A DNA stretch of 64,000 nt from Dehalococcoidia bacterium (GTDB lineage: Bacteria; Chloroflexota; Dehalococcoidia; Lucifugimonadales; SHYT01), in NCBI GenBank assembly GCA_009693045.1, contig SHXZ01000001.1, forward strand, positions 62,001 through 126,000, written 5' to 3'. A program made the translations under genes and the position numbers. Shown one piece after another: positions 40,893-49,414 of this stretch. Each line of letters opens with the position of its first letter. Position 1 is the first letter of the stretch. The notes under the pieces are model-generated. The model worked only from the letters and a program-made list of their open reading frames with translations. It had not been told where the DNA came from and searched no databases.

Positions 40893-40909
40893 AGCAGGAG
40901 GACGGACGC

Positions 40910-41104
40910 ATGACCCAGCCCAACTCTCCGCTCACGCCGGACGAGGTGACGGCGATGGCGAAAGCCGCCGGCCTGCGTCTCAGTGAATCAGAGCTGTGGC
41001 AGCTCCACGGCGAGGTTGCTGACCTGCTCCCTCGTCTCCTTCGGCTGGAAGACGTTGATCTGGCTGGGGAAGACCCGGACTGGGTGCGGCCCTCCGCGCC
41101 GTAG
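40910..41104 (+). CDS. GatC-like small protein
   Basis: 64 residues: LTPDEVTAMAKAAGLRLSES, ELWQLHGEVADLLPRLLRLE, DVDLAGEDPDW. This is the GatC pattern (LTPEEVxxLAKLAxL...LNxxLxxxxxLxxVDxxGV.P) but no gatA or gatB is nearby. Stand-alone GatC-like proteins often accompany amidases. AGGAGGACGG precedes the ATG. Probably co-transcribed with the cupin gene. Confidence 0.6.
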   Translation: MTQPNSPLTPDEVTAMAKAAGLRLSESELWQLHGEVADLLPRLLRLEDVDLAGEDPDWVRPSAP

Positions 41105-41914
41105 ACCGCGACCGAGCTGACAGTCACCATGGGCTGTTACGCCATGCTCGCCTGCGCCCTCAACGCCTTTGAAGGCGTACCCGCCCCGGACGCGCCGCCG
41201 TGTAGGGGCGACCTGTGGGGTCGCCCGCCCGGCCTCCCCCACACCTTCCATGCAAATCCGCACGTTCCCCGCAGCCCCTTTCCGCCTCGCGCCCCCCTGT
41301 CATTCCGAGTGGAGCGAGGAATCTCCCCCACACCGCGAACCGCTCATCATGGCCGCCGTCGGCCCACACGGCCCAAACGCGGAGGGGCGCATGGCTGTGT
41401 GCCCCTACAGTCCCTCCCTTACCGTACACGCTTCCAACTAGCTCCTCCCCCACTGCCATCCGCCCCTTCCGCAGAACACCAGATCTGTACTACGTTGAGT
41501 CCATGACCACCGACGACGACCACCCAATCCACACCGCCGCGCGCAATCCAACCTCGCGCCGCCTCGGGTCAGAGTCCACACGCCCCGGAGCATCCAGGGC
41601 CGAACAACGAGCATTCTTTGGGACTCACAGTTGCGACACCAAGCCCTTCACGACGGGCCAAACGAGCCTGGAACCGGCGAGAAAATAACTCCGGCCAAAG
41701 CTGGCCTGCCAGCAGAAACCAATGCCCACAACTCCCCCTCCGGTGTGGGGGCAGGTTAGACGCCGTCCCGCGCGGAGCCTCGGAATGACATGCCGCGGTC
41801 CGCACTGCGTCCCGAGCGAATGGGCGAGAGGACCGCCGTGCCGCCAAGCCGCTATACTGGTCTGTGCGAGCCACTGCTTCCTCAACGACCAGACGGGACC
41901 CAAAGAGAGAAACC
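41105..41914. other. Repeat-rich intergenic region without a gene
   Basis: 810 bases with several frames open by chance because of composition, none with protein-like features. It contains an incomplete 'GTAGGGGCGACC...GGTCGCCC' stem (41203-41226) and a 'cattccgagtggagcgagga' repeat (41299-41318). I see no RNA gene. Confidence 0.5.
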
Positions 41915-42328
41915 ATGCACCTGTTGCTCATCGTCACCCTGTTCATCTGGGGCGGCGGCATGATGGCCTCCCTGCTCATGGCCACCCGCCTCGTCCACGA
42001 GGAGGCCGACCGCGGCCGCGTCAGCCTGCTCAGCCATGTCATCATGCGCGGCGGCGCCTGCTTCGCCGCCGGCCTCGCCCTCGTCAGCATCTCCGTCATT
42101 ACCAGCCTCACTTCCCACATCGTTGAGGTCTGGCGATTCCTGCTGCCCGCCTGGGCCGCCTGCTCCGCGCCGCTCCTCCTCCCCACCGGCAAAGCGCCCC
42201 TGCTCGGCGTCCGCATCTCCCCCGTCACCCTGGTCGGCGCTTCCTTTGGACTCACCATCGCCTTCGCCCTCTCCCTCGCCCTCTACGTCCTCGTCACCCT
42301 CTTCCGCACCCAGCCCATCCTCGGCTGA
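41915..42328 (+). CDS. Small multi-pass membrane protein of unknown family
   Basis: 137 residues from ATG 41915 (AAGAGAG upstream). Four hydrophobic helices: LLLIVTLFIWGGGMMASLLM, GACFAAGLALVSISVITSLT, FLLPAWAACSAPLLLP and SFGLTIAFALSLALYVLVTL. Not recognised. Convergent with ctaB, separated by a 'CCGCAGATT' palindrome. Confidence 0.55.
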   Translation: MHLLLIVTLFIWGGGMMASLLMATRLVHEEADRGRVSLLSHVIMRGGACFAAGLALVSISVITSLTSHIVEVWRFLLPAWAACSAPLLLPTGKAPLLGVRISPVTLVGASFGLTIAFALSLALYVLVTLFRTQPILG

Positions 42329-42333
42329 GGTTC

Positions 42334-42408
42334 CCATCCGCAGGTGACGCACATTTATTCGGCCTAATAATCTGCGCCAATCTGCGAAATCTGCGGATTC
42401 GTCCCCCC
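42334..42408. mobile_element. Second gene-less 'CCGCAGATT' inverted-repeat unit
   Basis: Left arm CCATCCGCAGGTGACGCACA from 42334 resembles the left arm at 38290. The right arm, read on the minus strand from 42408, is GGGGGGACGAATCCGCAGAT followed by TTCGCAGATTGGCGCAGATT, the same motif as the other copies. It occupies the gap between convergent genes. Confidence 0.58.
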
Positions 42409-42410
42409 GC

Positions 42411-43385
42411 CTAGAGCGCGCAGAACACCCGGTCCAGCACCAGCACCAGGAAGAACAGCGCCAGGTATAGCGTCGAGAACTTGTACATCTGGCGAGTGAG
42501 TCTAAGGTCTGGGTTACGGTGCACCCTTACCGCCAGCGCCAGGAAGGGCACGCCTAGCGCCAGCGAGCCGGCCAGGTACAGCGGCCCGAACAGCCCCAGC
42601 GCCACCGGCAGCAGGGTCACCCCCAGCAGGGACACCGAGTACAGCAGCATCTGCCACGTCGTCTCCCGCACGCCCATCACCACCGGCAGCATCGGCACCC
42701 GCGCCTTGCCGTACTCGTCCTTCACCAGCAGCGCCAGCGCCCACGCGTGCGGCGGCGTCCAGAAGAAGATCACCAGGAACAGGAACGCCGACGCGGGCTC
42801 TAGCGACCCCGTCACCGCCGTCCACCCGATGAGCGGCGGGAACGCCCCCGCCGCGCCGCCGATGACGATGTTCTGCGGCGTCCGGCGCTTCAAGTACCAG
42901 GTGTACCCCAGCACGTAGTACGCAAACGCTACGCCCGCCAGCACCGCGCTCAGCACGTTTACAAACAGGGCGAAGATCGCGATGGACGTCGCGCCCAGCG
43001 CCAGCCCGAACCACAGCGCCCGCCGCGCCCCAATGCGGCGCGACGGGATGGGCCGCCGCCGCGTCCGCTCCATCAGCGGGTCAATGTCCCGGTCCAGGTA
43101 CGAGTTGATCGTGCTCGCCCCGCCCGCGCACAGGTACCCCGCGCCCAGCGTCGCGAGCACCAGCCACGGCGACGCCGTCCCCCGTCCCGCCGCCAGCATC
43201 CCGGCCAGCGTCGTCACCAGGAGCAGCACGATGATGTTGGGCTTCGTCAGTGCCACGTACGCCCACAACGCCTGCCCAACTGACGACCTCGTGGCGTCAG
43301 CTGTGCCAAGCTTAGCCGCTGCCACACTCGCCGCGACCTCGGCCTTATGCCTGCGCACGGGATGCCTCCCTCGGCTGCTCCGCAA
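42411..43385 (-). CDS. ctaB: Protohaem IX farnesyltransferase (haem O synthase)
   Basis: 324 residues, nine-helix UbiA-type prenyltransferase. Diagnostic STINSYLDRDIDPLMERTRR with the first Asp-rich motif (NxxxDxxxD) and RRPIPSRRI, then YTWYLKRRTPQNIVIGGAAG (second motif region) and PPHAWALALLVKDEYGKARV. It farnesylates haem B to haem O for the aa3-type oxidase. The first ~38 residues are a hydrophilic extension; the ATG at 43385 lies 41 bases inside ctaA, and a later start is possible. Co-transcribed with ctaA. Confidence 0.95.
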   Translation of the reverse strand: MRSSRGRHPVRRHKAEVAASVAAAKLGTADATRSSVGQALWAYVALTKPNIIVLLLVTTLAGMLAAGRGTASPWLVLATLGAGYLCAGGASTINSYLDRDIDPLMERTRRRPIPSRRIGARRALWFGLALGATSIAIFALFVNVLSAVLAGVAFAYYVLGYTWYLKRRTPQNIVIGGAAGAFPPLIGWTAVTGSLEPASAFLFLVIFFWTPPHAWALALLVKDEYGKARVPMLPVVMGVRETTWQMLLYSVSLLGVTLLPVALGLFGPLYLAGSLALGVPFLALAVRVHRNPDLRLTRQMYKFSTLYLALFFLVLVLDRVFCAL

Positions 43386-44355
43386 GAACGGGCTTTCGCC
43401 AGACCGTGCCCACCGTCAACACGATGAGCGCGAACGCCAGAGACGCCGCCACCAGGTGTCCAAGCCGCGCCCACTCCGGCAGCCTGAACAGCACGTTGCT
43501 CGCGCCCAGCGCCACCTGCAACGCCATCAGTCCGCTGATGCCCCCGGCCAGCACAATCAAGTGTCGCGTGGGCAGCCTGAGCCGCCACGCCACGCCCATC
43601 GCGTGGGCTGTCAGCAGCACCGTCGCCAGCGCCACATAGCGGTGCAGCATGTGGATGTCTTGCAACCCCCGCGCCGACTCCGTCCCCGGAGGCGCCCCGC
43701 AGAGCGGGTACCCCAGGCACGCCAGCGGCGCGCCCGAGCGGTACACGTACGCCCCGCTGATCAGCAGCCCGTAGGTCACCACCGCCAGCGCCATGAATGT
43801 CAGCCGGACCCTGCGCCCGCGTGGGTGCCCCGCCAGCGCGGCCTGCACCGGCTCGCCCACCGCCGAGCGCCACGGCGTCTCGCCCGATGCAATCACCGCC
43901 AGCAGTGCCAGGAACGCCATCGCCACCACCGTGTGCGTCAGCGCCACCGCGGCGTTGATCTCCAGCCGCACCGTGATCGCGCCAAGCCCGGCCTGCGCGG
44001 CCAGCAGCACCGGCGCCACCAGGGGCATCACCGCCCCGCGTCTGAACCCCTCCCGTCCCACGCCCGCCACCGCCATCAGCACCACGAACACGCTTGCCAG
44101 GCTCGCCGAGAGGCGGTGGGTGTACTCAATCCACGCCTTCACGTCCGGCGGCGGAATCAGCCTCCCGTGGCACAGCGGCCAGTCCGGGCACCCCAGGCCT
44201 GATCCCGTCACGCGCACCACGCCGCCCAGCGTGATCACCAGCAGCGCCGTCACCAGGCTGGCCGTGGCGAACGCGGGAAACAGCCGGCGGCTCCACCGTT
44301 GCAACGCGCCCGCCGCCTGGGAGCCGGACGAACCCGCCGCTGTCAAGCGGGTCAC
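43345..44355 (-). CDS. ctaA: Haem A synthase (CtaA/COX15)
   Basis: 336 residues, eight predicted helices. Conserved haem-ligand His are in EYTHRLSAS, ALTHTVVAM, HMLHRYVAL and RLGHLVAAS. Two CxxxxxC-type disulfide pairs on the outside are in GCPDWPLCHG and ACLGYPLCGA, as in the Gram-positive CtaA class. Oxidises the C8 methyl of haem O to make haem A. Its 3' end overlaps the ctaB start. Confidence 0.95.
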   Translation of the reverse strand: MTRLTAAGSSGSQAAGALQRWSRRLFPAFATASLVTALLVITLGGVVRVTGSGLGCPDWPLCHGRLIPPPDVKAWIEYTHRLSASLASVFVVLMAVAGVGREGFRRGAVMPLVAPVLLAAQAGLGAITVRLEINAAVALTHTVVAMAFLALLAVIASGETPWRSAVGEPVQAALAGHPRGRRVRLTFMALAVVTYGLLISGAYVYRSGAPLACLGYPLCGAPPGTESARGLQDIHMLHRYVALATVLLTAHAMGVAWRLRLPTRHLIVLAGGISGLMALQVALGASNVLFRLPEWARLGHLVAASLAFALIVLTVGTVWRKPVLAEQPREASRAQA

Positions 44356-44506
44356 AGGTCACCTGTTCCGTTCAGCTCATCGCAGTGCAATCGTTGACCT
44401 CGTATATTGGCTCTTACTTTCCACTGCGGAGCTATCCATGCTGCAGCCTGCAGGCTGCAGTGCCCCGTGAGGTGAGGGATGCAAGCGCGCATGGCGGCAA
44501 GCTTAG
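44356..44506. repeat. Spacer with short perfect palindrome
   Basis: A 20-base perfect palindrome CTGCAGCCTGCAGGCTGCAG lies near 44442-44461 between ctaA and the small membrane gene. No gene is seen in this 150-base stretch. Confidence 0.6.
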
Positions 44507-44824
44507 CTATGCCAACACCGCGTAGACAACCGCCGCCAAGACCATCGCGGCCGGTAGGGCGCTCCAGACCATCTCCAGCGGCAGGTTCGTCCCCGCGGAT
44601 GCCTGCCCGCTGGCCGCGCCGCGCAGCACGCTCCGCACGATGAGCACCTGGCTTCCCGCTGCCATCAGAGCGGCCACCGCGAACAGCGCCCGCAGCACAG
44701 GCGTCGCGGCCCAAAACGTTCCCACTGCGTGCTCCGGTAGCGGCGTCGCCACCGCCGCTACCACGCCCGCCACCGCCATCGCCACGCCGATGAGAAACAG
44801 GATCGCGATCTGTCGGTTGATCAA
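44507..44824 (-). CDS. Small three-helix membrane protein next to haem A synthesis genes
   Basis: 105 residues from TTG 44824, which has GGAGGAG five bases upstream; the longer in-frame ATG at 44869 lies inside the predicted -10 box and is less likely. Helices: ILFLIGVAMAVAGVVAAVAT, LRALFAVAALMAAGSQVLIV and EMVWSALPAAMVLAAVVYAV. The ending 'LPLEMVWSALPAAMVLAAVV' resembles the second helix of cytochrome oxidase subunit II, so it may be a degenerate or accessory subunit. Function unknown. Upstream of ctaA on the same strand. Confidence 0.55.
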   Translation of the reverse strand: MINRQIAILFLIGVAMAVAGVVAAVATPLPEHAVGTFWAATPVLRALFAVAALMAAGSQVLIVRSVLRGAASGQASAGTNLPLEMVWSALPAAMVLAAVVYAVLA

Positions 44825-44872
44825 CGCCGCTCCTCCGTCAACATTGTGCGCTCCGTCACGAACTGCCATCCC

Positions 44873-44902
44873 ATTATACTGATGCCCGTCGCCTGCCGAC
44901 AA
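44873..44902 (-). promoter_or_regulatory. Likely promoter for the small gene and ctaAB
   Basis: Minus-strand TTGTCG (44902-44897), 18-base spacer, perfect TATAAT (44878-44873). The start would be about 44866, 40 bases before the TTG start codon at 44824. Supports the shorter start chosen for that gene. Confidence 0.5.
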
Positions 44903-45002
44903 CGTCGCCGCCCATCGCCTAAGCGCAACCATCGTTGCCTTTCGGTTGTCACCCGAGTCCGCCGCAGCGAGCGAAGGATCTCGGGGGGTGGGGAACATCC
45001 AT

Positions 45003-45040
45003 GGCTTAGAGGGGCGAGTCATGACTCGCCCCTCTAAGCC
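45003..45040. repeat. 38-bp perfect palindrome of the 'GGGGCGAG' family
   Basis: GGCTTAGAGGGGCGAGTCA (45003-45021) followed by its exact reverse complement to 45040. Located in the gap between divergent genes, like 37701-37734. Confidence 0.92.
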
Positions 45041-45156
45041 AGCTCTCACTGGCGCCCCTCGCTCAGGCACGGTATAATACCGCCTCGGCACTAGGTGGCA
45101 AGCATCAGTGCACGCTGTCCCCAACACGGTGGCCCAACCAACGAGAGGAGCCTGTC

Positions 45157-45360
45157 ATGGACCGCTATTTTCACGTCTGGATTCCCGTTGCGGCCTTCCT
45201 CGGTGTCGGCCTGCTGCTCGGCGGCATCGGAGGACTACTTACGGCGCTTAACGGCGCCACGGAGAGCACCACGCCGGTCATCGCCGCGGGCCTGGTCATC
45301 CTCGTGGCTGTCCCATTGGCCGGTGCCCTCTACCTCAAGATGGCCGGCTCGCCCAGCTAG
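45157..45360 (+). CDS. Small two-helix membrane protein
   Basis: 67 residues: HVWIPVAAFLGVGLLLGGIG, GLLTALNGATESTTPVIAAG, LVILVAVPLAGALYLKMAG. GAGAGGAG precedes the ATG and a perfect TATAAT (45073-45078) is upstream. Not recognised. It is the only plus-strand gene inside the oxidase region and a terminator-like stem follows at 45395-45434. Confidence 0.55.
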   Translation: MDRYFHVWIPVAAFLGVGLLLGGIGGLLTALNGATESTTPVIAAGLVILVAVPLAGALYLKMAGSPS

Positions 45361-45394
45361 CGGACTATCCCCGGCTTTAATCCGCGCAGACGCC

Positions 45395-45434
45395 AGAGAA
45401 GACCAGGCACTCCTCGCTATGCCTGGTCTTCTCT
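45395..45434 (+). terminator. Stem-loop between convergent genes
   Basis: AGAGAAGACCAGGCA (45395-45409) pairs perfectly with TGCCTGGTCTTCTCT (45420-45434) across a ten-base loop. There is no T run, but it sits between the 3' ends of the small plus-strand gene and ctaG. Confidence 0.5.
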
Positions 45435-45474
45435 CGTGCAAGAGACTCGGTTACCAAGCCGTAGCTCGTCCCGC

Positions 45475-46278
45475 TTACCGAGGTTGCGCCCTCCTCGCCT
45501 CCTCTTCTCGTTCGGCCTTGGAGAACCACACGAAGAACACCGCCGCGAACGCCCCGAACAGAATGAAGGCCATCGGCGCCCACATGATCGCACCGGCCAC
45601 CTGCTGGTCCATAAGGGCCGACATCCCCCACATCCGCGGCGCGTTAACGTACGTCGGGTAGATCGGATGACCGATGAACGTCAAAATGGCCGCCAGCAGC
45701 TTTTGCGGGAACGCAACCACAAACAGGTACAGGAGCTGCCCGGCGTACGACAGCCGCGGATACTCGGGCAAGGGACTGAGCACCGGCCACCAGAGCAGCA
45801 CCGAAGCGATCACGAACACCATGTGCTGGACGTAGTGGAGCCCGTGGATTCGCAGGGCGCCGTCGTACAACGGCGGAAGGTGCCCTACGATGATGACAAC
45901 ATTGAACAGCACCCCCGCAAGCAGCGGCTTGGTCAGCAGGCGCATCACCGGCTGTATCCACCGCTGCGTGGTTAGCGGCCGCACCAGCCACTCAGGTGTC
46001 CCCATCAGCAGCAACGGCGGGGCAATGAGCATAAGCAGCAGGTGCTGCGTCATGTGGGCGCTAAACAAGTAGTGCTCGCTCAGGTCGTGCAGCGGCGTCC
46101 CTTCCGCCATCCCGATGACAAGCAGCCCGAGCGTAAAGAGGATCGCCTTGTGGCGGTCAAAGCGCTCGGCCCAGCTAAACTCCTTGCGCAGCGGCTCAAC
46201 CGCAAGGAGGTACAGCCCTTGGACAGCAACGAGGAAGGCCCACGTTTCCGGGTGCCAGCTCAGCCAGTTCACTCCCAC
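45475..46278 (-). CDS. ctaG: CtaG (caa3-type oxidase assembly / copper delivery protein)
   Basis: 267 residues, seven helices of the caa3_CtaG family: HPETWAFLVAVQGLYLLAVE, HYLFSAHMTQHLLLMLIAPP, MGTPEWLVRP and HGLHYVQHMVFVIASVLLWW with PVLSPLPEYPRLSYAGQLLY. It helps mature the oxidase's copper centre. GTG start. Last gene of the ctaC-D-E-coxIV-ctaG run. Confidence 0.92.
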   Translation of the reverse strand: MGVNWLSWHPETWAFLVAVQGLYLLAVEPLRKEFSWAERFDRHKAILFTLGLLVIGMAEGTPLHDLSEHYLFSAHMTQHLLLMLIAPPLLLMGTPEWLVRPLTTQRWIQPVMRLLTKPLLAGVLFNVVIIVGHLPPLYDGALRIHGLHYVQHMVFVIASVLLWWPVLSPLPEYPRLSYAGQLLYLFVVAFPQKLLAAILTFIGHPIYPTYVNAPRMWGMSALMDQQVAGAIMWAPMAFILFGAFAAVFFVWFSKAEREEEARRAQPR

Positions 46279-46378
46279 CCTCTACATCCGCATCCCACGC
46301 ATGGACAGCATACCGTGCGCTGTTCCACCGCCCAAGAAGGCGTGGCTGGGAAACACACCTCTCCAGACACGTATTCCC

Positions 46379-46723
46379 CTAGACGAAGATAGTCTTGAAC
46401 AGAGCGATCAGCCCACAGATCACCGACGTTGCCAGCAGGATCCCCCCGACGAAGAACCACGAGAACAGGCGGGCGTCGTACCGCAGGTGCATGTAGAACA
46501 TGGCGACCAGGGCGAACTTGATGATGGACAACATGAAGAACAACGGAATAACAACACTCCGAAGGGGGTCAATGTAGAAAATCACAACCTCAACCCCCGT
46601 CAGAAAGATGAGGGACACCGCTGCCTTCGCGTAGGTGGCCGTCCCAGGATGGGCCTTCTCCCGCCAACGCTCGGACGGCGTATGGGCGGCAGCGAGTGGC
46701 GTCTCAGCGTGGTGCTGCGTCAT
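46379..46723 (-). CDS. ctaF: Cytochrome c oxidase subunit IV (prokaryotic type)
   Basis: 114 residues, three helices: KAAVSLIFLTGVEVVIFYID, VVIPLFFMLSIIKFALVAMF and LFSWFFVGGILLATSVICGL. 'KFALVAMFYMHLRYD' is typical of COX4_pro/CyoD-like subunits. N-terminal His-rich tail (MTQHHAETPLAAAHTPSERW). AAGGAG precedes the ATG. It lies between ctaE and ctaG. Confidence 0.88.
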   Translation of the reverse strand: MTQHHAETPLAAAHTPSERWREKAHPGTATYAKAAVSLIFLTGVEVVIFYIDPLRSVVIPLFFMLSIIKFALVAMFYMHLRYDARLFSWFFVGGILLATSVICGLIALFKTIFV

Positions 46724-46745
46724 GCTCTCGTACTCCTTAGCCGTG

Positions 46746-47375
46746 CTATCCGCCTGCCGCGTTGGTGCCGGCCACGACGCCGGAGAGGTAGATCACCGTG
46801 AAGATCACAATCCACACTACGTCAACGAAGTGCCAGTACAGGCCCGCTATGTCCACGCTCAGGTTCTTGTCCGGCCCCAGCTTGCCCCGGAGCGAGAGAA
46901 AGAACAGGCTCAACAGCCACACCACGCCTATTGTCACGTGCGCGCCGTGGAAGCCCGTCAGAGTGAAGAATGTGGTCCCGAAAAGGTTCGTCCTCGGGGT
47001 CAAGCCCTCATGGACGAACTGTTGGAACTCAAAGACCTGGAAGCCCAAGAACGTGCAGCCGAGTATCACCGTGCAGAGAACCCATACTCGGAACGCCCGG
47101 TAATCGCCCCTGGTGTGCGCTGCCAGCGACAGCACGAACATGAAGCTGCTCAACAACAACACGAACGTGCTTACCGACGTCACTAGAATGTCAAGAATCT
47201 CGTGTGGGTATGGGCCAACCAGGCTCTTGCCGTAGTTGATCAGGTACGTCGCGATCAGGGAGCCGAAGAAGAGACAGTCGGATCCCAGAAAGAGCCACAT
47301 CAACAGCTTGCGGTTGTCCAGCCCCGTTGACGTGGGATGTTCAGGGGCGTGCTCAGCGTGTGCTGCCTGCGCCAC
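46746..47375 (-). CDS. ctaE: Cytochrome c oxidase subunit III
   Basis: 209 residues, five helices, with the COX3 signature FTLTGFHGAHVTIGVVWLLS and YWHFVDVVWIVIFTVIYLSG. GTG start with AGGTAGG upstream. Non-catalytic subunit of the haem-copper oxidase. Between ctaD and coxIV. Confidence 0.95.
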   Translation of the reverse strand: MAQAAHAEHAPEHPTSTGLDNRKLLMWLFLGSDCLFFGSLIATYLINYGKSLVGPYPHEILDILVTSVSTFVLLLSSFMFVLSLAAHTRGDYRAFRVWVLCTVILGCTFLGFQVFEFQQFVHEGLTPRTNLFGTTFFTLTGFHGAHVTIGVVWLLSLFFLSLRGKLGPDKNLSVDIAGLYWHFVDVVWIVIFTVIYLSGVVAGTNAAGG

Positions 47376-47413
47376 AGTGCACCTACCTTCTATTGCTCTC
47401 TGGACGTGGCCGT

Positions 47414-49312
47414 TTAATGCTCGGGCCCGGCCGCGGGCTGCTTGTACCAGCCGAATGTGCTAATGGCCGCAAAAGTCACCCCAACGACGATAGCCGCCAG
47501 CCCTCCCCAGTTGAGGCTAAATGCTCCAGGCGCACGATGCGTGATGTAAATCAACCCATATCCGGCGATGCCCAGGCCCACGGACACCAGCAGCGGCCAG
47601 TATGACGGGTTCGGCATGTGGATAGGCTCGTGGCCGCCCCCCTGGTGCTCCGCAGGGTGGAGCTGTCCGTTCGCGCCGCCGGCGGGTACTGGGGCGGCGT
47701 GCGGGTGCTTCTGCTCCCAAAACGCGTCCCGGCCGTGCACTTGGGGGATTGTGTCAAAGTTGTGTTCCGGCGGCGGCGATGGAATTGCCCATTCCAACGT
47801 CCTTGCGTCCCAAGGGTCCGCCCCCGCCTGTTCACCTTTCCGTCCCGAGCGGAAGAAGTTGTACAGGAACACCAGCAGGCTCGCCAAAAGGATAAACGCC
47901 CCAATGGTTTCAACCATGTTCCACAGGTTCCAGCCCATGTCCGCCGCATAGGTGGACTGCCTCCTCGGCATCCCATTCAGTCCTACGAAGTGCATGGGCA
48001 TGAACGTCACGTTGAACCCAACAAACGTCAGCCAGAAGTGGATCTTCCCCAATCCTTCGCCCAACAGACGCCCTGTAGCCTTGGGGAACCAGTAGTAGAT
48101 GCCGGCGAAGATGCCCAGGATTGAGCCGCCGAACAGCACGTAGTGGATGTGCGCCACGATGAAGTACGTGTCCTGCTGTTGGGCATCGGACGGCGACACG
48201 GCGTGCATCAGGCCGCTCAGCCCGCCGATGATGAACATGGCAATGAAGCCGACGGCGAACAGCATCGCCGTCTTGTACTCAATGGACCCGCCCCACAGCG
48301 TTCCGATCCAGTTGAAGATCTTCACGCCAGTCGGGACGGCGATGGTGATGGTCGTCAGCGTGAACATGGTGTTTGCCACCGGCCCCATGCCCACGGTGAA
48401 CATGTGGTGCGCCCACACCATCCAGCCCATGACGCCGATGGATATCCCGGAAAACACGATGAACATGTACCCGAACAGCGGCTTCCGTGCGAAGGTCGGC
48501 AGTATCTCTGACACGATGCCCATCGCCGGCAAGATGAGGATATACACTTCAGGGTGGCCGAACACCCAGAACAGGTGTTGCCAGAGGATCGGGTTCGAGC
48601 CAGCTGTGACACTGAAGAAGTTGAACCCAAAGGCGCGGTCAAACGCCAGCTCAATCAGCGCAACGGTGATGACCGGGAACGCGGTCACGATCAGAAAACT
48701 TACCACCAGCGTCATCCACACGAACACCGGCATGCGCGTCAGCGTCATGCCGGGAGCGCGCATGTTCACGATGGTCACAACGAAGTTGAGCCCCGCGGCC
48801 GTGGAGGCGATCCCCAAGAGGATCAGGCTGATCGCCCAAAAGTCCACGCCGTGCCCAGGGTTGAACGTGAGCCCCGTCAGCGGCGAGTACGCGAACCATC
48901 CTGCGTTCAGAGCCCCGCCCAGGAACCAACTCGTGTTGAGCATGATGCCGCCAGCAAGGAACGTCCAGTAGCTAAACGCGTTCAGCCTGGGGAACGCCAC
49001 GTCGCGCGCCCCAATCTGCAACGGAATGATCAGGTTGAAGAACGCCGCGCTCAGCGGCATGATCGCCAGGAATATCATCGTTGTGCCGTGCATGCTGAAC
49101 AGCTGGTTGAACGTCTCAGGCGGCACCATGTTCTGCTCGGGCCGCATGAGTTGCAGCCGCATGAAAAGCGCCTCGGTTCCGCCCAGTAGGAAGAAGAGAA
49201 ACGCCGTCACCCCGTACAGCGCGCCGATGCGCTTGTGGTCAACCGTGGTGAGCCACATCCATACCCGGTCCCAAAACGCTGCGGGATGGCGGGCTATCGC
49301 GGCTGTCGCCAT
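47414..49312 (-). CDS. ctaD: Cytochrome c oxidase subunit I (A1-type)
   Basis: 632 residues, twelve or more helices. Catalytic motif WQHLFWVFGHPEVYILILPA (CuB His, cross-linked Tyr and the A1-type Glu in GHPEVY), WAHHMFTVGM (CuB His pair) and YFIVAHIHYVLFGGSILGIF (haem a and a3 His). Reduces O2 to water while pumping protons. The C-terminal ~120 residues include the extra helices of caa3-type enzymes (PNPSYWPLLVSVGLGIAGYG). GGGAGG precedes the ATG. Confidence 0.97.
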   Translation of the reverse strand: MATAAIARHPAAFWDRVWMWLTTVDHKRIGALYGVTAFLFFLLGGTEALFMRLQLMRPEQNMVPPETFNQLFSMHGTTMIFLAIMPLSAAFFNLIIPLQIGARDVAFPRLNAFSYWTFLAGGIMLNTSWFLGGALNAGWFAYSPLTGLTFNPGHGVDFWAISLILLGIASTAAGLNFVVTIVNMRAPGMTLTRMPVFVWMTLVVSFLIVTAFPVITVALIELAFDRAFGFNFFSVTAGSNPILWQHLFWVFGHPEVYILILPAMGIVSEILPTFARKPLFGYMFIVFSGISIGVMGWMVWAHHMFTVGMGPVANTMFTLTTITIAVPTGVKIFNWIGTLWGGSIEYKTAMLFAVGFIAMFIIGGLSGLMHAVSPSDAQQQDTYFIVAHIHYVLFGGSILGIFAGIYYWFPKATGRLLGEGLGKIHFWLTFVGFNVTFMPMHFVGLNGMPRRQSTYAADMGWNLWNMVETIGAFILLASLLVFLYNFFRSGRKGEQAGADPWDARTLEWAIPSPPPEHNFDTIPQVHGRDAFWEQKHPHAAPVPAGGANGQLHPAEHQGGGHEPIHMPNPSYWPLLVSVGLGIAGYGLIYITHRAPGAFSLNWGGLAAIVVGVTFAAISTFGWYKQPAAGPEH

Positions 49313-49414
49313 GGAAACCTCCCGTGGCCGTATCGGTCACTTGCGTGCTTTTAGGTAGCGCCGTGCCTCAAAGTGCTCCTCGCTCAAGTAGGCCTTGGCG
49401 GGTACCTGGGCTGC

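Noticed and set aside
41215-41688. Plus-strand frames of 60-157 codons in the 810-base gap
   Set aside because: Overlap repeats, no conserved motif, no ribosome-binding site.
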